Shown in pieces: positions 21,352 to 31,905 of a stretch of 64,000 nucleotides of DNA. Origin of the DNA: Schizochytrium sp. TIO01 (lineage: Eukaryota; Sar; Bigyra; Thraustochytrida; Thraustochytriidae); assembly GCA_004764695.1 (NCBI GenBank), contig SMSO01000033.1:1937001-2001000 (forward strand), in the 5' to 3' direction. The notes below the pieces were generated by a model. It ran no database searches. It was not told the DNA's origin and saw nothing but the letters and a program-made list of their open reading frames with translations. The position numbers were made by a program, and so were the translations under genes. Each line of letters opens with the position of its first letter. Positions within the stretch are counted from its first letter, which is position 1.

Positions 21352-23023
21352 TTATGTATTTTTTCCTAAAGATGTCATTTCGACAAGACGGGAAGCCAGA
21401 CGTTTCGATGCCATGCGCATTTCCTTGAGTGAGAAAAGCTCATCAGAAGATTCCGCGCTCGAACCATGATGCGATACATCGTTTGAGGAATCTGTCAATT
21501 GAACAAGCTCAGTTGGCGGGGCCTCTGCAAGGAGAACAATGTTGACGCCACGGTCATACATCTGATCCACAAGTGTGATGAATCGCCGCGTCGCATTATG
21601 GTTACTAAACCCAAGCTTCGGGACGTTCTCAATCATGATTGTGTCAAAAGTCTCGCAAAGTGCTTTAAAATCTGCAGCTCCCATCACAGGTTCGCGATCG
21701 TTGCAAAGCTCGTCAAACTCAAATCTACATACATCCTCAGAACAAGCTTTTGCAGTAACTTGTCGGCCAAAAGCCACGGGCACAGTACGAGAAGATAAAA
21801 CCTTTCCATCAGTGAGAGCAGCAAAGATGGCATCAAAACGCTCCTTATTTTCGATTGTGATAGGCGAGAGAACGCGATCTTCCATGACATCGGTACCATG
21901 TATAAGTCTGTAGTCAGTAGATGAGTCCATGTCAACTACTTTGCATTGGCTTGTAAGAATGTTAATAAAGGGTGCAAAGTAAAAGTAGTTTAGACCATCT
22001 TTGTACAATTCTTCTGGTGCTGTATTTGAGGTAGCTACAACAACGACGCCATGCTGAAACATTACACCAAAAAGGTGCTTGAGGATCAAAGCGTCTACAA
22101 CGTCGTTCACCACAAATTCGTCGAATGCTAATAAAGTATGCTCATTAGCAAGCTGCTCAGCCACTTGCGTGATACCATCGCTCTCAGCAGTGCCACGGCG
22201 GACTTTAATTAATTCCACCTGCTCTTTCTGCTCAGAGTTAGTCTCACCACAAGCATTCGCCTGGGCACGAAGACGCTCCCGCTCCTCCTGAGTCTTTTTA
22301 AGAGCCTCTTCCTCTGCAGCGATGCGAGACCTCTCTTCTACTTTCCACTTATGAATGCGCTGATGAACATCAATCATAAATTCATGCAAATGCACGCGGC
22401 GCTTTAACTTGATGTCGGTGGTCTCGAAAAACATGTCCATAAGAACTGTTTTCCCTGTACCTACGTGACCATGTATATAAAGGCCGCGAGGCTTTCGAGG
22501 AGGTTGCGGCGGAGCTTCCTCACGCGCATCATTTACTCCATGGGTCTCATCATTGTGAATACTGATGTGGCCGTTATCATTGCTAGATAAAGGCTTGTTC
22601 ACAGAACTCCCAACATTTGGATTTCCTGTCTTGTCCTCGCTGATTAGAGAGGTTGAATTTGGGTGAAGCTGTGCTTGAGCTAATCGCAGAGCATATTGTT
22701 GCTTCTCCTTTCGGAACAATTCAAGTTTGTTTTCGTAGGGTCCAAGTCGTTGTTGGAGACCTTCGAGCAAGCTCACCACAGACGCCTACTTATACAAGCG
22801 TGTGACTCCACAAGGCATATCACACCGCGAAGGGCCGGAAGGTAAGATTGAGATTGATCATTCGCGCGGTAGCAAGTGGTTTTTGGCAGCAGAGTTTCGC
22901 ATTGGTTAGTATAGATGGGTGAATCGTGTACGTGAATGTGATTATGCTGTTCATAGAACGTACTTGGCGAGGATCTGGCCTAAGCAAACCTTGTCGAAGC
23001 GTGTTCTCATAGAAGCGCTTCAT
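21352..23023 (-). CDS. AFG1/ZapE-family AAA ATPase (two exons)
   Basis: Mitochondrial AFG1/LACE1 (bacterial ZapE) type ATPase, implicated in membrane protein quality control. The main exon (21352-22785) has Walker A GHVGTGKT, the family segment RRVHLHEFMIDVHQRIHKWK, Walker B LLAFDEFVVND and sensor ATSNTAPEELYKDG. It has no in-frame ATG at its 5' end; TAG precedes it. A 20-codon upstream exon (22964-23023) fuses in phase 0 across a 178-bp GT-AG intron. It supplies YENTLRQGLLRPDPRQ, which matches the conserved family N-terminus that leads into the helix ASVVSLLEGLQQRLGPYE. The spliced product is 497 residues with Walker A at 126-133. A Ser/Asn/His-rich insertion precedes Walker A and a Glu/Gln-rich one interrupts the core. 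No clear mitochondrial presequence is visible, so a further upstream exon is possible. Confidence 0.9.
22786..22963 (-). other. Spliceosomal intron in the AFG1-like gene
   Basis: A 178-nt intron predicted from reading frame and homology. The donor reads CAA|GTACGT and the acceptor AAGTAG|GCG on the minus strand. Both flanking exons are in phase 0. It contains in-frame stops after exon 1, so it must be removed to make the protein. Confidence 0.8.
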
Positions 23024-23482
23024 GGTCTCAGTAATTCAAAGTTTGAACGAACTAATATTATTACCATTGATAGTACTAACTACTATTATAGTTACCAAGG
23101 ACGATAGCAGCTAATTTTTAAATATATTTTTTAATTTCAAGATACTCTTCCGCGTTAGAGACCAATAGTATAAAGTACTTTGCGCAACCCCAAATGCTCA
23201 ATAGGCCTCTGTCAACCATTCGCCAGCGACATTAATTTTTCGTTGGGACACACTAGACCAAGAGTACAGAACCGACGAAAAGTGTATAATCCTCGACCAG
23301 CATCCATGGACATGTACTCATAAATTAAATCATAAAGGATATGGAGTTATGTAAATGACCTCAAGAATGAGGCCTTATAATATTCGTATCTTTCATTTCA
23401 AAAATGAAAATACAAATGTACTATTGTTCGATATGAATTTATACACTCTTTAGCATGCTAAGGAGTAATATGCTATGTTTTT
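23024..23482. other. Spacer between makorin and AFG1-like genes
   Basis: A 459-bp AT-rich spacer. Both neighbours are on the minus strand, so it holds the AFG1 gene's upstream region and the makorin 3' flank. No other feature is supported. Confidence 0.55.
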
Positions 23483-24682
23483 CTAGCGATGCTGAGCCAT
23501 AGATAGCGCGGAGTCAAAGTATGCTGCAAGCTTTGCTGAGTTGTCTACCTTTGTACGACCCTCAGCATCTTTGTAAATTCTCAGGTCGCCTGGATTTTCT
23601 TCTTGCCCATTTGCATAGACGTGGCGGTAGAAACAACTTGTTCCAAATGGGCAGGTTGCCTTACCTTGATCAAAATAGCGGCATGGAATCTTTTTCATTC
23701 CACGTTGGTAATCCTCAATTAAAGCGTTCTTTCGTGCAGGGTCTCGCACCATGCGATCACAAGGAACAACGAAGAATGAAGGCTCACGACACAAGGGGCA
23801 GCGTCTCACAAGCTCTTTTCGGTTGTCACCTTTGGAGACCTCGCTTGATCGCCAATTCTTTATACAAGAAAGGCAAAATGCGTGGTCACATCCTGTCAGT
23901 ATTCCAAATCTGCCGTCATTGTTCTCCACAATAGTTTCCAGACAAATGCCGCACTCTAGTTCGCTTGAAGTCTGGCGCTCGAACTGATCCATAACAGCTT
24001 CAAGTTCAGTCACCTGAGTGGCAGGCGCAGGGTGCGAATATCGGCATTTATTACCAAAGTGGCATTCGCCACGCATAAAAAAGCGGCACGGAACTTTAGA
24101 GCTAGTAACGAAGCCACTAGGCTGATCCTTCGTTGCTATAACCTCCCTCTGAGCAAGATCTGCCCAGTCAGGGCTAGGACCTGTTTTAAATTTAGCACTG
24201 GATGCTGGAAGATGGTGTTCTTTCTCAGCAGCCGAGAGATCACCGTAAAAGTACATGTCTTCGTCTCGTTGCTCAAGCTGGGCATGGTACTCAGCTTGCG
24301 TCATGGTCCTGTTGTTTGCATCATCTTTTAAGGTATCATCGCTGGAACCACCAGCTTCGCTCCCTACAGGAGGCTTGATCTCGGAATGCATAATGATTTT
24401 CGGAGTAGCAACCTTTGCATGCCCGTGGTATGCACGCTCTAATTTTTCCTTTTGCTTTTGATCTACTGCGTCTTGATCATGAACATTGAGACAGAAACGT
24501 CCATTGCGGCAAAATCCCTTTGATAGAAAGTGTTTGCATGGCTCTGCGAGGGCTCCAGGTTTGCATAGGTTTCGGTCGTGGCTAAATTTACAATCTTCAC
24601 CTTTTGCATGTTGGCACGTACCCATAATAAAAAACTGGCATGGCAGCTTACGCGATGCCCGTGTCTGGTGATTTTCAGACAT
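23483..24682 (-). CDS. Makorin RING E3 ubiquitin ligase
   Basis: A 399-residue makorin. In order: two N-terminal CCCH zinc fingers (PCQFFIMGTC...CKFSH near 14-35, and PCKHFLSKGFC...CLNVH near 48-68); a third CCCH finger (PCRFFMRGEC...CRYSH near 198-218); a C3HC4 RING (CGICLETIVE through CPLCREPS, about 243-300); and a fourth CCCH finger (PCRYFDQG...CFYRH near 333-355). The RING extension with a fixed spacing to CCCH, and the terminal FYRHVYANG, are diagnostic of makorins, which bind RNA and ubiquitinate partners. All zinc ligands appear present. The gene is complete and single-exon with an ATG start. Confidence 0.95.
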   Translation of the reverse strand: MSENHQTRASRKLPCQFFIMGTCQHAKGEDCKFSHDRNLCKPGALAEPCKHFLSKGFCRNGRFCLNVHDQDAVDQKQKEKLERAYHGHAKVATPKIIMHSEIKPPVGSEAGGSSDDTLKDDANNRTMTQAEYHAQLEQRDEDMYFYGDLSAAEKEHHLPASSAKFKTGPSPDWADLAQREVIATKDQPSGFVTSSKVPCRFFMRGECHFGNKCRYSHPAPATQVTELEAVMDQFERQTSSELECGICLETIVENNDGRFGILTGCDHAFCLSCIKNWRSSEVSKGDNRKELVRRCPLCREPSFFVVPCDRMVRDPARKNALIEDYQRGMKKIPCRYFDQGKATCPFGTSCFYRHVYANGQEENPGDLRIYKDAEGRTKVDNSAKLAAYFDSALSMAQHR

Positions 24683-25639
24683 TGTGGTTGAACTGGGTGG
24701 AGGGCGTTCTTGTGGTTCTGGTAATCACGATCGTCTAGCTTCTTTTACCAAGAGTGCTTCTTTCTTTTCGAGGGGGTGATTGAGCACCTACTCCAGGTCT
24801 TTACAGATTGACCCTTGTTTTCTAGTCTTTCTTCTCACGTTTTGCTGCTTTGCTAGCGAGAAATGGCTGGGAAGGCATTGTGGCTCTGAGCTGGGTTTAT
24901 GATTACCATTAGTATCAATTTTATCACTTTTCTCCCTTTAAAAGTATTTAAATCTTGGTTTTTCTAAAAACTAAAAATAACTTTTAAGTTTAAGTTTAAA
25001 ATAGAATAAATTGGTATTTACTCTTATATATTTTTTTAAATATAGAATATTGCTGGCGTACCTTTCCAACTTGCAATAAATAAATAGAGAAGAAGGAGCG
25101 GCTTTTCTTTCACTTACTACCCACTAGTATTATTAGTAGCAGTCATATTACTATTACGACTACTTTGATAGGTGGTCGCCGGCTAGAAACAATGCTTTTA
25201 GAAATTCAAGTCAAAGCAATGCCAGAAGGTCCACAGTACAACTGCTTGATGATTACTTTTGATTCGAACTGTTGTTTTTCAGGCCTCCCTATTCTTTTCA
25301 ACAACAACAACAACAGTAAAAACATCAACAACAACAAGAGAGAAACTTCTTAATGCATTCCTCTTTAATCATCATTGGCCCACATCTATTAGCTACTTAC
25401 TACCTACCCATAGGTAGTAAGTAGTATTAGCAAGGATGCCCTCACAGACAGGCAGAAGCTTGAAGACAAAGTCTCGTGGTGGGCAGGTTTATTAGTAAAG
25501 CCCAGAGGTCACTCAAGCTCTGGCGCAGAGAGCCTCGAGAGGACAGTGCTTTGAGACAGAAGTTGCTTTTGTTGCCTACTGAGCAGCAGAGAGTAACAGG
25601 CAGCTTGGTTTGAGACAGTGGCTAGTCCAATAACCCTCC
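24683..25639. promoter_or_regulatory. Divergent spacer, makorin / RbfA-like
   Basis: This 957-bp spacer between divergent genes should hold both promoters. It is very AT-rich around 24900-25080. A perfect 14-bp hairpin lies at 25393-25424. Nothing coding is supported. Confidence 0.5.
25393..25424. repeat. Perfect 14-bp hairpin, TAGGTAGTA family
   Basis: A left arm at 25393-25406 and a right arm at 25411-25424 pair perfectly around a 4-nt loop. The core TAGGTAGTAAGTAG recurs at other intergenic sites in this window. Confidence 0.85.
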
Positions 25640-27100
25640 ATGCTTAGAACTTTAGTGAGTGGTGGCGCTTGGCGCAGGGTACCTCAAGTGACGCGCTCCG
25701 CTGTAGAAAGAAGAAAACCCCTTGGACTTGCAGATGTTCGTGGGTTTGCCAAGTACAAGCGTGTAAACCGTCAAGAGCAAATTGCAAGCCACGTGCGCTA
25801 TGAAAAGCGTCAAAAGGAGATGCACCGCCGTGCTGTTGAAGCAGATCCTATTCCCGATGATGACTATGTGCCAAAGTATATTGCAGATAAGATTCGAAAG
25901 AGCCAACGCGGCCCTGGCAATGTGAAGCTTGGGCGAAAGGATCTTCGCATGGGCTTGACAGAGCTTGATTTGATGAACCTCGAGGCTCCAGATGAGTCCA
26001 TTCCAGCCCGCGTGAAGCTTCACCACAAAGACCTTCTGCGTAAAGGTATTCCCAAGCCTAAAGGACCGAGCCCCGCGTCTACATCCCGTCGACAACAGCG
26101 TGCAGAGTCTCGACTTGAGCAGAGCCTTCAGGAAGCATTTTTAACCCGTGAATTCCGGATGCTCGACTCTGTAACACGAGAGCTTGTCGGCAGTGGTGGA
26201 TTCTCTAGTGTTGAGTGCACACGAGTCAAGGTATCCGGCGACCTCACTAATGTCACCGTATACTGGCGCCCTCCCCTTCATGCCGATTTCACCCCTCTCA
26301 ACGAAGCGGAAATGAAAATCCTTACGCAAGCAGTAGAACGCTCGCAAGGTCAGATCCGCGCAATTGTTGCAAAGCGTATGCAACATTTTCGCGCCCCGTT
26401 TGTAACGATTGAGCTCGATGAATCAGCAACTGGTTTAGAAGAAGATGCTGAGCAGGCACTTCGTGAGATCCTCGAAAAGGAGCGTCAAGCTGTGGCTAGC
26501 CAGATTCCTGAGCTTGCGGATGTGGAATTGCCCCTTTCTCCCATTAACTCGTCGACCTCTAAAACCGCGAGTGGTCACTTGGAAGCTCACAGCGAAACTC
26601 CTTCTTCTGAGGATACCTTTGCCCAACAGAGCGAGGGTGAAGCCTTAGAAAAGGTCATTTCATCTCTGGACAGCCAAGAAAAGGCTGAGATTATGATGGC
26701 TGAGCTGTCAAGCCAAGAGAGTGAGATGCTTAAGGAGGCTATGGAAATGTTCCCGGACATGGAGGAGTATGCTCTGCGAAAGCTCTTGCTTGACAGTCGT
26801 GAGGAAGTCATGACACAGGCTTTGGAAAACACAATGACAAAAATGAAACCTCGCGAGCCTCTTGCTGATGATGACGATGATGACGATGATTTTTACCAGG
26901 ATTCAAGGTTTGCGAGAGGAAATGGCGCGGCTGTTCAACTCCCTTCTGAAGACGAGCTGCCGGAAGAATTTCAAGCGGTCATGAAGGAGCTCCGTACTTC
27001 TATGCCAAATGCCGATGACGAACTTATTAACGAGATCCTCCGTGAGTTGCAGGAAGAATTCGTACGTTCTGGTGCCCCCGGTAATGACAGCAAAAAATAG
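25640..27100 (+). CDS. Mitochondrial ribosome-binding factor A-like protein
   Basis: A 486-residue protein with an Arg-rich, acid-poor N-terminus typical of a mitochondrial presequence (MLRTLVSGGAWRRVPQVTRS). A RbfA-like KH-type domain spans about residues 155-265, with the segments ARVKVSGDLTNVTVYW-like (in fact CTRVKVSGDLTNVTVYW) and QIRAIVAKRMQHFRAPF. RbfA assists maturation of the small ribosomal subunit, here presumably mitochondrial. The protein is far longer than bacterial RbfA (about 130 residues). A 50-residue region near 360-405 containing MFPDMEEYALRKLLLDS resembles a CUE fold, and an Asp run follows. The C-terminal PNADDELINEILRELQEE stretch is helical and acidic. ATG start at 25640. 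Confidence 0.8.
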   Translation: MLRTLVSGGAWRRVPQVTRSAVERRKPLGLADVRGFAKYKRVNRQEQIASHVRYEKRQKEMHRRAVEADPIPDDDYVPKYIADKIRKSQRGPGNVKLGRKDLRMGLTELDLMNLEAPDESIPARVKLHHKDLLRKGIPKPKGPSPASTSRRQQRAESRLEQSLQEAFLTREFRMLDSVTRELVGSGGFSSVECTRVKVSGDLTNVTVYWRPPLHADFTPLNEAEMKILTQAVERSQGQIRAIVAKRMQHFRAPFVTIELDESATGLEEDAEQALREILEKERQAVASQIPELADVELPLSPINSSTSKTASGHLEAHSETPSSEDTFAQQSEGEALEKVISSLDSQEKAEIMMAELSSQESEMLKEAMEMFPDMEEYALRKLLLDSREEVMTQALENTMTKMKPREPLADDDDDDDDFYQDSRFARGNGAAVQLPSEDELPEEFQAVMKELRTSMPNADDELINEILRELQEEFVRSGAPGNDSKK

Positions 27101-27651
27101 ATGATGAAGAGATATGTAAGATACATGTTCCTTCGAATGAGAAAATTAGAAAAATTAGAAATAGTAAAAGGTGTCTCTCTAGTGACAGCTCCATGATTGT
27201 TGAACAAGTCCTTTCTTGTTTTAATAGTAACTAAAGATATTCCGTTTGTATATGCATATCTATGCACTCCCTCCATATGCAAGAATTTAAATATATATGA
27301 ACGATAAATTGAGAAAAGAATCAGATAAAGTGACAATATCATATTTACCCGACAGATAATTATTGGGATGTAGGAGTAATAACTAGTATGCACCCCCAGG
27401 TAGTCATTATTCTTGTCATCGTAACGTATGTAGACTAACTAATAGCACCTTCTAAAGCATGGGACTAGGAGTAGGCCTAGATCCTAAGGCTCCTGTAATT
27501 AGATATATGGCATACTAGTACTGATAGTAGCAGCAGATTTATCTATATTTTTAATTTAGATGAATCGAAAGAAGGAAAGGAGAGACCAGCTAGGCTTGAC
27601 ACAAAGTCATAACGAACGAGGGTGTAGTGCAGCATACGAATCATCTCGAGG
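27101..27651. other. Spacer between RbfA-like and prenyltransferase genes
   Basis: A 551-bp AT-rich spacer between two plus-strand genes. It presumably holds the terminator of the first and the promoter of the second. No other feature is supported. Confidence 0.55.
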
Positions 27652-28623
27652 ATGAGCGGACGTAGCTTCTTCTCGGGAGAGGAATGGGCCGACTTGTCTC
27701 CCATTCCTATGCCAGAAGATGACGAGGCCTGTGCCCAGATCAACTATGGACCAGAGTTTGCGGAGACGATGGGATATTTTCGCGCGGTGCTTCAAAAAGA
27801 TGAACGCAGTGAACGGGCTTTGAAACTTACAGCAAGGGTAATCGAAGGAAACGCAGCGAACTATACCGCTTGGTTCTACCGCCGGGAGTGTTTGAAGGCT
27901 CTTAATGAGGATCTCCAAGCAGAGCTTGACTTTGCCACGGAAGCTGCTTTCCGATCGCCCAAAAACTATCAAATCTGGTATCATCGCCGTGCAATCATTG
28001 AGCTTCTTAATGACGGCTCTCAAGAGCTTGCGTTTACTGCTGAGGTTTTGGCTGATGACTCAAAGAACTACCATGCGTGGTCTCACCGTCAGTTTGCACT
28101 CCGACACTTTAACCTTTGGGACGGTGAGTTGGAGTTTATTGAAACCCTGCTGGAGGAGGATGTACGTAATAATTCAGCGTGGAATCAGCGGTGGTTTGTT
28201 ATCCAAAACACCACGGGCTTTAAAGACTCTTCTATTCGTGAGAGGGAGCTTTCCTTTGCCTGGAATCTTGCAAAGCTTGCGCCAAACAACGAAAGTCCAT
28301 TCAACTACCTTCGTGGGATCTTGCATTTGCCTGATTTCAAAGAAGAGATGCTAGTTCGCGAATCGATGAAGACAATTCTCAATGCAGTCAAAGAGGCACC
28401 AGAAGACCATCCCAACTCGCGTCACCCTCCTTCACTGCTTGGGTTTTGTGTTGACTTCTTTGCTTTGGTTGGTGAACCCACCATCGCTATTCAGTATTGT
28501 GAAGATTTAGCGTCAAAGTATGATATGATTCGATCGAAATACTGGACATATCGGAAGCAACGCATTTTGAAGTCTGTACCTGAAGTGCCAGCACAGAACC
28601 CAATCCCACCGATTTCTGCCTGA
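27652..28623 (+). CDS. Protein farnesyl/geranylgeranyltransferase alpha subunit
   Basis: A 323-residue alpha subunit shared by protein farnesyltransferase and geranylgeranyltransferase I, which prenylate CaaX proteins such as Ras and Rho GTPases. Repeated PPTA motifs are visible: NYTAWFYRRECLKAL, NYQIWYHRRAIIELL, NYHAWSHRQFALRHF and NNSAWNQRWFVI, then a weaker NESPFNYLRGIL. The spacing is about 34-36 residues, as in the family. The Rab-type alpha subunit is longer and carries extra domains, so the CaaX type fits better. The beta subunit is not in this window. Complete, single exon, ATG at 27652. Confidence 0.93.
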   Translation: MSGRSFFSGEEWADLSPIPMPEDDEACAQINYGPEFAETMGYFRAVLQKDERSERALKLTARVIEGNAANYTAWFYRRECLKALNEDLQAELDFATEAAFRSPKNYQIWYHRRAIIELLNDGSQELAFTAEVLADDSKNYHAWSHRQFALRHFNLWDGELEFIETLLEEDVRNNSAWNQRWFVIQNTTGFKDSSIRERELSFAWNLAKLAPNNESPFNYLRGILHLPDFKEEMLVRESMKTILNAVKEAPEDHPNSRHPPSLLGFCVDFFALVGEPTIAIQYCEDLASKYDMIRSKYWTYRKQRILKSVPEVPAQNPIPPISA

Positions 28624-31600
28624 GATCCATTTCGCAGGACTCTCACTGAGGTCTCTCATAGGACATATTTCGTAGAACCTCCTAGCACCGTTGCGAGTGC
28701 GCATTATTTTCTCGACATATTTTTAGTGAACGTAAAAGCATCAAAACATATTTTCATGATGCTATTTTCAGTCCTGCTATTTGACAATGCTACGTTTAAT
28801 CTCGAAATGCGACCCCTGATGATTCTGGTTTTTCCAGAATCGTCAGACATGATTCCACCAAAGCTCAGTTATCGCATATCGCATTACCTTTCTAAGAATG
28901 TTGCACTCCTTGGTTTCTCATTTGGTAAGATCTTCAAAATTTCTAATGAGGACTTCGATAGATCATGGTAAGCTAGTTGATATTATTGCCTTCCATACTA
29001 CACTTGTGCCGTTAGTATCAATAGACGCTTCATTTCTTTTCGTAATCGGATTAACCGATACAACTGACCTATCGTGTTTGGTTCGCTCCACACTTTGATT
29101 GCGACGTTCGTCTAAATGTTAGGTTCTTGAGATTGAAATGTTGACGCTTTCTTTTACTAGCTCTATTAACATCATACTGTATTAATGCAACCCTGCAAAA
29201 CATAGTTCATATTTTACGATCTACTTTTGCTTACTCAAGTTTCATCAGTAAATAATATTTAGAAAGTGATTGTGCACCCAAACTCCTCTTCAGTCTTTGC
29301 TTTACTTGCTTTCGGGAAGAAATATCTCCTGTTTCGAAAATCTTAGGAGTTGGTAGAAATGCCTTATGTGCCATGCCATGATTCAAATAGCCTAGCATGA
29401 TATGAGAAATCAGGAGGGAAAGCTCAAACTCGAGGGGACTTTATATGCAAGCCTATCTATATGAAAGAACGGTGAACATGAGGCGCTCATAAGAGACACT
29501 GGCACCTAGACTTTTCTTTTAACTCCAAGGCAAGGGAGGACACAGATTGTGTGGTATGAAGCTGAGGGTCGCCCTTCTGACTTTCTTTCCCCGTGCCTTA
29601 ACAACAGGACATCCCGATTTTCGTGTTCAGTAGCCCAGAGCGTAAAGTCGCATACTTGAGTCAAAAAAGATTGCAAACGTTCCCCAAGCTTCTTTCAGGT
29701 GAAGCTAAGGTGAGTTTATCTTCTCTTTTTTAAAACAATAAAAACATTTTAAATAAAAGAAGCCAGGTAGGCAATATCACCGAGTAGTAATACGGTTATT
29801 CAGAATCATCACAACCTCTGGAGTATTTGTGTTGTCCTTTGATTCAAGTATAGCTCGACGTTGAAAAGGGGGTTGAGGAAGATATGCGCTATCCCAAAAC
29901 ATTGTCATGTAATACCGTACGGAACGCTGCAGCCTTCACCAAAAGAGTTCAATTGAGGTCTGCAACGCGGAACGCAATGCGACGCTTGATCAATCGGTAG
30001 TCATGATGCTCAGAAGATAGTATATTATCAATTCCAATCCTTTTTTAATTTCACAAGGTAGCTAGCATAATTCAGGTAATATCACATCTATTTTGCATTG
30101 TGTCTGTCTTAGGCATAGGCACAATTCAACCTATTTTCTCAAGCTTTTTGTTTTGTTTTTTTGCTATTAGTTTTGCTAGTCGTTTGTTTGTTTATTTGTT
30201 TGTTTTTAAGTTTAAAAATTAGAAAAGCCACAATTTAAATTATTTAATCCAAAAAAAATGAATACCTATCTAAAAACTATTCCTTTGCAATATTTAGTTA
30301 TGCAGGCATTTTGATGACTGTGAGATTTTTCTTTCACTATTATCACATCGCGATGACATAAAAATATGTATGCTCTTTCCTATAATATCAGATGAAATCA
30401 TAAAGATCTACCTACATACATACTTGAAGCAATTGTACCACACCTTTAATTTCCCCTACCTTTATCAGGAGATATGCTATTTAACATATTATGCTATATA
30501 ATATATAATAGGAACTGTCCTATTGATGGTACTTGTCTGCCTAGATTAATTTTTAATTTTTTTTAATACTATCATGGGATTTCTTCCCTGTGGGCGATGT
30601 ACACGAGAATTCACACGAAAAAGTCAGCCCCCCGCACCAATCAAACAGCAGCTCTGCGACAAGTAAAGGCTGCAAGGCACAGCCTCAAACTTTCAATTAG
30701 TAGGGGCTAGAGAAATACCCAATTATTTTTTTTAAAATATAAAATATGTTTAATTAAGAAGGAGTAGCCTCTAACTGATTTTAAAGTGGCCTTGCGGGGG
30801 TCTTTGTCGAGGGTTGTTCCTTTGTTCATTTGAAGTCAGCAGACACTGCAAAATTGTTTAGCATAAGCAAAAACTCAAGCCGAAACGATCACTCGGCAGA
30901 CAATCAGGGTTGCTGCTTTTAGGACTCATTCGATGGTACCTTGCAATGTAGACTTTCATAGGAAACCTTTGGGGCACTTTGCTGATGAGATTTGCGATTT
31001 GACGCAGGTTGTGGTTGCGGCCAACAAGCTCCAGAAGAAAGTTTGACACAACGGAGCCATAAAGAGAAGGCCACCTTAAAGGTTAGACACAACACAGGAA
31101 CCGAAGTCATCAAAACACACTGATGACTTAGTAAGTAGGTATGTAGATACATACTTGTACATTACTACTTCATCAAGACCAAGAGCTTGCTTTTCACAAG
31201 CTGCTTTCCTCACTTAGAAAGACTAGCGTTGAGGAGCTATTTTTATAGTTGTGATGACCTACCTGCTTACTCTGTCCTTCAATTCTCTTCCCTTCGTATT
31301 TAAACCTCATTTTTAAAGGTGACATAACCTATTCCTTGCAGCACAAGCCCTAATTTTCCTTTCGGCTTGTAATTAAACTTGTAGGCAGGTACGGTGATGA
31401 TAGATTCTGCAAAAAGAATAGTGATAGTATGCCATCCTAGGCTACTATGTGCCTCAACTTCAAGTTGCTTTTGAGCTTGACTTGTTCAATGTTTTGATTC
31501 TTCCCCCTCAACTCAACACTGGCAGTTGATTGTTTTTCTTTTCAGTTCTTTTCTTTTTTAATGATACATATTTCTTGAAGGGAAAGAAGTTTTTACTTTA

Positions 31601-31905
31601 AACCTATGTAGGCCTACACTATAGTACTTTTAAACTTTACCTGGTTTATTTATCCGAGTCCAATTATAAAGAATATTAGTTATTTATTGTTCAATACTAG
31701 TATTAGGACTAATTACATACTTATCTGGATAGAGGTTCAAATGCTAAGATCAACTCACTATCGGTTCTGAGTCAGCTTGAAATAGCAGAACAACAAAGTA
31801 GCAACCTGATTGCAGACTAACTTGCCAATCCCTGGGAGACGTAGCAAACACATCCATTGTATGCGTGCATACAAACTTCGATATTAACACTGGCAGGAAC
31901 AAACC
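28624..31905. other. 3.3-kb gene-poor spacer
   Basis: I see no convincing gene here. A small frame near 29557-29634 begins with a hydrophobic, signal-like peptide of about 25 residues but ends at once. The stretch is AT-rich (30150-30300 especially) with one more GC-rich patch near 30600-30700. A multi-exon gene with short exons cannot be excluded. Confidence 0.5.

Noticed and set aside
29557-29634. A short frame starting MKLRVALLTFF, resembling a signal peptide.
   Set aside because: It stops after about 25 codons. No convincing downstream exon or splice pair could be joined to it.
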